Below are positions 5,511 to 8,010 of a DNA stretch of 8,010 nt, one piece after another; positions within the stretch are counted from its first letter, which is position 1, and each line of letters opens with the position of its first letter. The stretch lies in the NCBI GenBank assembly GCA_026398835.1, contig JAPLSD010000757.1:1-8010 (forward strand). Direction: 5' to 3'. The translations under genes and the position numbers were made by a program. The DNA is from Pseudomonas sp. GTDB taxonomy: Bacteria; Pseudomonadota; Gammaproteobacteria; Pseudomonadales; Pseudomonadaceae. A model generated the notes under the pieces. It worked only from the letters and a program-made list of their open reading frames with translations. It had not been told where the DNA came from and ran no database searches.

Positions 5511-7154
5511 TCAGCTCAATTCGCTTTCCCGGATGAGCTTCTTATTGATCTTCCCGACGCTGGTTTTAGGGATCTCGGCGACGAACTTGAACTGCTTGGG
5601 AATCGCCCATTTGTTGATACGGCCACGCGCGACAAACGCTTGCAGGTGCACCTCCAGCATCTTTCGATCGAGATACTGCCCAGGCTCGCACACCACCAGC
5701 GCCATCGGCCGTTCGCCCCATTGCTCGTCCGCAATGCCTACGACTGCGACCGACAGGACAGCCGCGTGCTCGCTGATCAGGCTCTCCAGTTCCAGGGAGC
5801 TGATCCACTCCCCACCGGTCTTGATCACGTCCTTGATTCGATCCTTGATTTCCACCCCTCCCATGGTGTCGATAGAGGCCATGTCGCCGGTGTGCATCCA
5901 GCCGTTGTGCCAAAGCTCGGCGCCCTTTTCAGGGTCCTTCAAATAGCCTTGAGTCAGCCAGGGTGCGCGCACGACGATTTCCCCCAGGGACTCACCGTCG
6001 TGAGGAACATCGTTGCCACTGGCATCGATGATTTTCAGATCGACCATCGGCACCGGCATCCCGGTCTTGATGCGAATGGCCAACTGGGTTTGCGTGGATA
6101 ATTCCAGCTCCTCATCACGCAGGTACGTCGTGCAAAGCAACGGACAGGTTTCCGACATGCCGTAACCACTGTGCACCTGAATACCTTTGGCGCTCGCTTC
6201 GCTGGCAATGCCCAGCGTCAGGGCGCTGCCGCCCAGGAGCATTTTCCAGCCATCGAAACGGGTCTGCGCCGCTTCCTCGCAGCCCAGGATCATTTGCAGA
6301 ATCGTCGGCACGCAGTGGGAGAACGTAACGTTCTCTTCGCGAAACAGCCTGACCAGACTGTTGGGCTCGTAGCGACCGGGGTACACCTGCTTGAGCCCCA
6401 TCAGGGTGGCGACATAGGGCACTCCCCAGGCATGCACGTGAAACATCGGCGTGATGGGCATGTAAACATCATCGGAACGCAACAGCGGCAAACCTTGATA
6501 GACGCCCAGCGTGCCCACGGCGTTCAAGGTGTGCAGCACCAATTGACGGTGAGTGAAATACACCCCTTTAGGGTTTCCAGTGGTCCCGGTGGTGTAAAAA
6601 AGGGTCGCCACTGAGTTTTCATCAAAGTCGGGGAAGTCGTACTGCGCCGCCGCCTGGGACAGCAGTTCTTCATATTCCCCCAACACCGGTAGCGAGGTGT
6701 CGCTCGCCGTGTCATCAGTCAGTTGCAGGTAACCTTTGACGGTACTGAGCTGTCCCTGAATCTGCTCGATCAAGGGCAGGAAATCATCATGCACCAGGAC
6801 CAGATCATCCTCGGCGTGGTTCATGGTGTAGGCCACCTGATCCGCCGACAGGCGAATGTTCACCGTGTGCAGCACCGCGCCGATCATTGGCACGGCAAAG
6901 AAGCATTCCAGATACCGATGGCTGTCCCAGTCGAGCAGCGCCACCGTATCCCCGGCCTTGACGCCGGCAACCGTCAGGGCATTGGCCAGCCGGCGGATCC
7001 GCTCGTTGAGGGTCTGGTAGCTGTAGCGCAGCTTGTCGGCATAAACGATTTCCCTGCCAGGTTCGTAGCGCACCCCTGACAACAACAAGCGCTTGATCAG
7101 CAAGGGATAGGCATAGGCGCCTGGTGCAGGCGGAATTATTTTTGTCGCCATCAT
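5511..7154 (-). CDS. Acyl-CoA ligase (AMP-forming), AlkK/DmdB-like
   Basis: The 547-residue enzyme belongs to the ANL adenylate-forming superfamily. It would join a fatty or related carboxylic acid to CoA through an acyl-AMP, at the expense of ATP. All core motifs are intact: phosphate loop TTGTTGNPKG (188-197), YGMSE (331-335), HTGD with the ribose-binding Asp424, DRIKDVIKTGGEWIS (438-452) as the hinge region, and PKTSVGK with catalytic Lys535. FYTTGTTGNPKGVYFTHRQL is the AlkK/DmdB style, pointing to medium-chain or methylthio-substituted acids rather than acetate, but specificity cannot be read here. Length matches AlkK (about 546). The start at 7154 has AAGGA about 9-10 nt upstream; the next codon is also ATG. 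It lies 24 bp after the acyl-CoA dehydrogenase gene and is surely cotranscribed with it. Confidence 0.9.
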   Translation of the reverse strand: MMATKIIPPAPGAYAYPLLIKRLLLSGVRYEPGREIVYADKLRYSYQTLNERIRRLANALTVAGVKAGDTVALLDWDSHRYLECFFAVPMIGAVLHTVNIRLSADQVAYTMNHAEDDLVLVHDDFLPLIEQIQGQLSTVKGYLQLTDDTASDTSLPVLGEYEELLSQAAAQYDFPDFDENSVATLFYTTGTTGNPKGVYFTHRQLVLHTLNAVGTLGVYQGLPLLRSDDVYMPITPMFHVHAWGVPYVATLMGLKQVYPGRYEPNSLVRLFREENVTFSHCVPTILQMILGCEEAAQTRFDGWKMLLGGSALTLGIASEASAKGIQVHSGYGMSETCPLLCTTYLRDEELELSTQTQLAIRIKTGMPVPMVDLKIIDASGNDVPHDGESLGEIVVRAPWLTQGYLKDPEKGAELWHNGWMHTGDMASIDTMGGVEIKDRIKDVIKTGGEWISSLELESLISEHAAVLSVAVVGIADEQWGERPMALVVCEPGQYLDRKMLEVHLQAFVARGRINKWAIPKQFKFVAEIPKTSVGKINKKLIRESELS

Positions 7155-7178
7155 GGTTGTGGTTCCTTGTCCTTTCGA

Positions 7179-8010
7179 TCAGAAGTGCGCTGCTTCCAGC
7201 TCATATAGGCAATCGCTGCCAGCCTTGGCCGAAGCGCTCAATGAGTGGATACGCGGCAGTAGACGGGCGAAGTAGAAGCGTGCGGTGCCCAGCTTGCTGG
7301 CGTAGAAGTCATCCTCGGCCTGTTTGCCCATGGCCGCCTTGGCCATCAGTGCCCACATGTAGGCATACGCGGTGTAGCCGAACACCTGCAGGTACTCGAC
7401 CGAGGCCGCGCCGATTTCATTCGGATTGTTCTGTGCCCGATCCAGCAACCATGCGGTCAACTCGTCGAGGGTATCCACGGCAGCGTTCAACGGTTTGCAG
7501 AACTCGCAGAGCTCAGCGCTGGCGTTCGCGGTGAAATGGCGAATTTCGGCGGCGAACAGACGGTAGAGTGCCCCGCCGCTGCCAACGATCTTGCGTCCGG
7601 CCAGGTCCAGTGACTGGATGCCGTTGGTACCTTCATAGATCTGAGTGATCCGCACATCGCGAACCAGTTGTTCCTGCCCCCACTCACGAATGTAGCCGTG
7701 GCCACCGAAAATCTGCTGGCCGTGCACTGTGGTTTCCAGCCCCATGTCGGTGAGAAACGCCTTGGCCACCGGGGTCAGCAACGACACCAGTTCTTGGGCA
7801 CGGGTGCGGACTGCCGCGTCTTCGCTGTACTTGGCGGTATCCAGTTGCAAGGCCACGTAGCTGGAGAAAGCACGTCCGCCCTCGTTCAATGCCTTCATGG
7901 TCAACAGCATGCGCCGTACATCCGGATGCACGATGATCGGATCGGCTGTTTTGTCGGTGGCCTGCGGACCGGTCGGTGCGCGGCTCTGGGTGCGTTCGCG
8001 AGCATATTCG
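7179..8010 (-). CDS. Acyl-CoA dehydrogenase, C-terminal part (5' end beyond window)
   Basis: The frame is open to the right edge and ends at 7179, giving about 277 C-terminal residues of a protein whose family is usually near 590-600. The enzyme oxidises acyl-CoA to trans-2-enoyl-CoA with FAD, passing electrons to ETF. The visible part contains PIIVHPDVRRMLLTMKALNEGGRAF, HGQQIFGGHGYIREW and QIYEGTNGIQSLDL; the Glu of YEGTNG (codon 7632-7634) matches the catalytic base of the medium-chain dehydrogenases. After this comes an extra C-terminal helical domain (about 150 residues, including FGYTAYAYMWALMAKAAMGK), typical of the long FadE/DmdC-type members. The apparent internal Met near 7931 is a GTG valine codon, not a start. 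It precedes the acyl-CoA ligase gene in the same operon, fitting consecutive steps. Confidence 0.92.
   Translation of the reverse strand, partial: EYARERTQSRAPTGPQATDKTADPIIVHPDVRRMLLTMKALNEGGRAFSSYVALQLDTAKYSEDAAVRTRAQELVSLLTPVAKAFLTDMGLETTVHGQQIFGGHGYIREWGQEQLVRDVRITQIYEGTNGIQSLDLAGRKIVGSGGALYRLFAAEIRHFTANASAELCEFCKPLNAAVDTLDELTAWLLDRAQNNPNEIGAASVEYLQVFGYTAYAYMWALMAKAAMGKQAEDDFYASKLGTARFYFARLLPRIHSLSASAKAGSDCLYELEAAHF

Noticed and set aside
4911..6101. 396-codon plus-strand frame spanning the barrel gene end and the ligase gene
   Set aside because: It crosses two convergent well-supported genes, is arginine-rich in the way of a shifted frame, and has no ribosome site.

Overview
The window looks like a chromosomal segment of a fluorescent-group Pseudomonas. 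The basis is high GC, Shine-Dalgarno sites of the AGGAG/GAGGTGA type, and close family resemblance of the fatty-acid genes and the DUF3303, DUF6502 and DUF5666 proteins to proteins usual in that genus. The genus is an inference; there is no rRNA or other marker gene here.

Layout. (1) Bases 1-297, minus strand: a small DUF3303-type protein running off the left edge. (2) Bases 298-1301: about 1 kb without a convincing protein gene. Its most notable content is a run of strong stem-loops on the minus strand (about 724-500), with a -10-like box at its head and a classic intrinsic terminator at its end, read here as an unidentified structured small RNA. Further right are a possible promoter and a 15-bp palindrome upstream of the next gene. 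(3) Bases 1302-1898, plus strand: a secreted Gly/Asn-rich protein ending in six 12-residue EPGDD(H/R)GNHV repeats. (4) Bases 2105-5406, plus strand: a three-gene set of unknown role: a DUF6502 protein with a possible DNA-binding N-terminus, a secreted DUF5666 protein with two very different internal repeat arrays, and a small outer-membrane beta-barrel protein. The first two genes overlap by ATGA. (5) Bases 5511-8010, minus strand: two genes 24 bp apart, an acyl-CoA dehydrogenase (C-terminal part only) followed by an AlkK/DmdB-like acyl-CoA ligase. They converge on the barrel gene, with a 9-bp-stem hairpin between.

Working together. The right-hand pair should activate and oxidise a carboxylic acid: the ligase makes the acyl-CoA and the dehydrogenase makes the 2-enoyl-CoA. 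The DUF6502-DUF5666-barrel set suggests a cytoplasmic (perhaps regulatory) protein made together with exported envelope proteins; its function is unknown. The best candidates for undescribed biology are the structured RNA at 500-724 and this envelope cassette.
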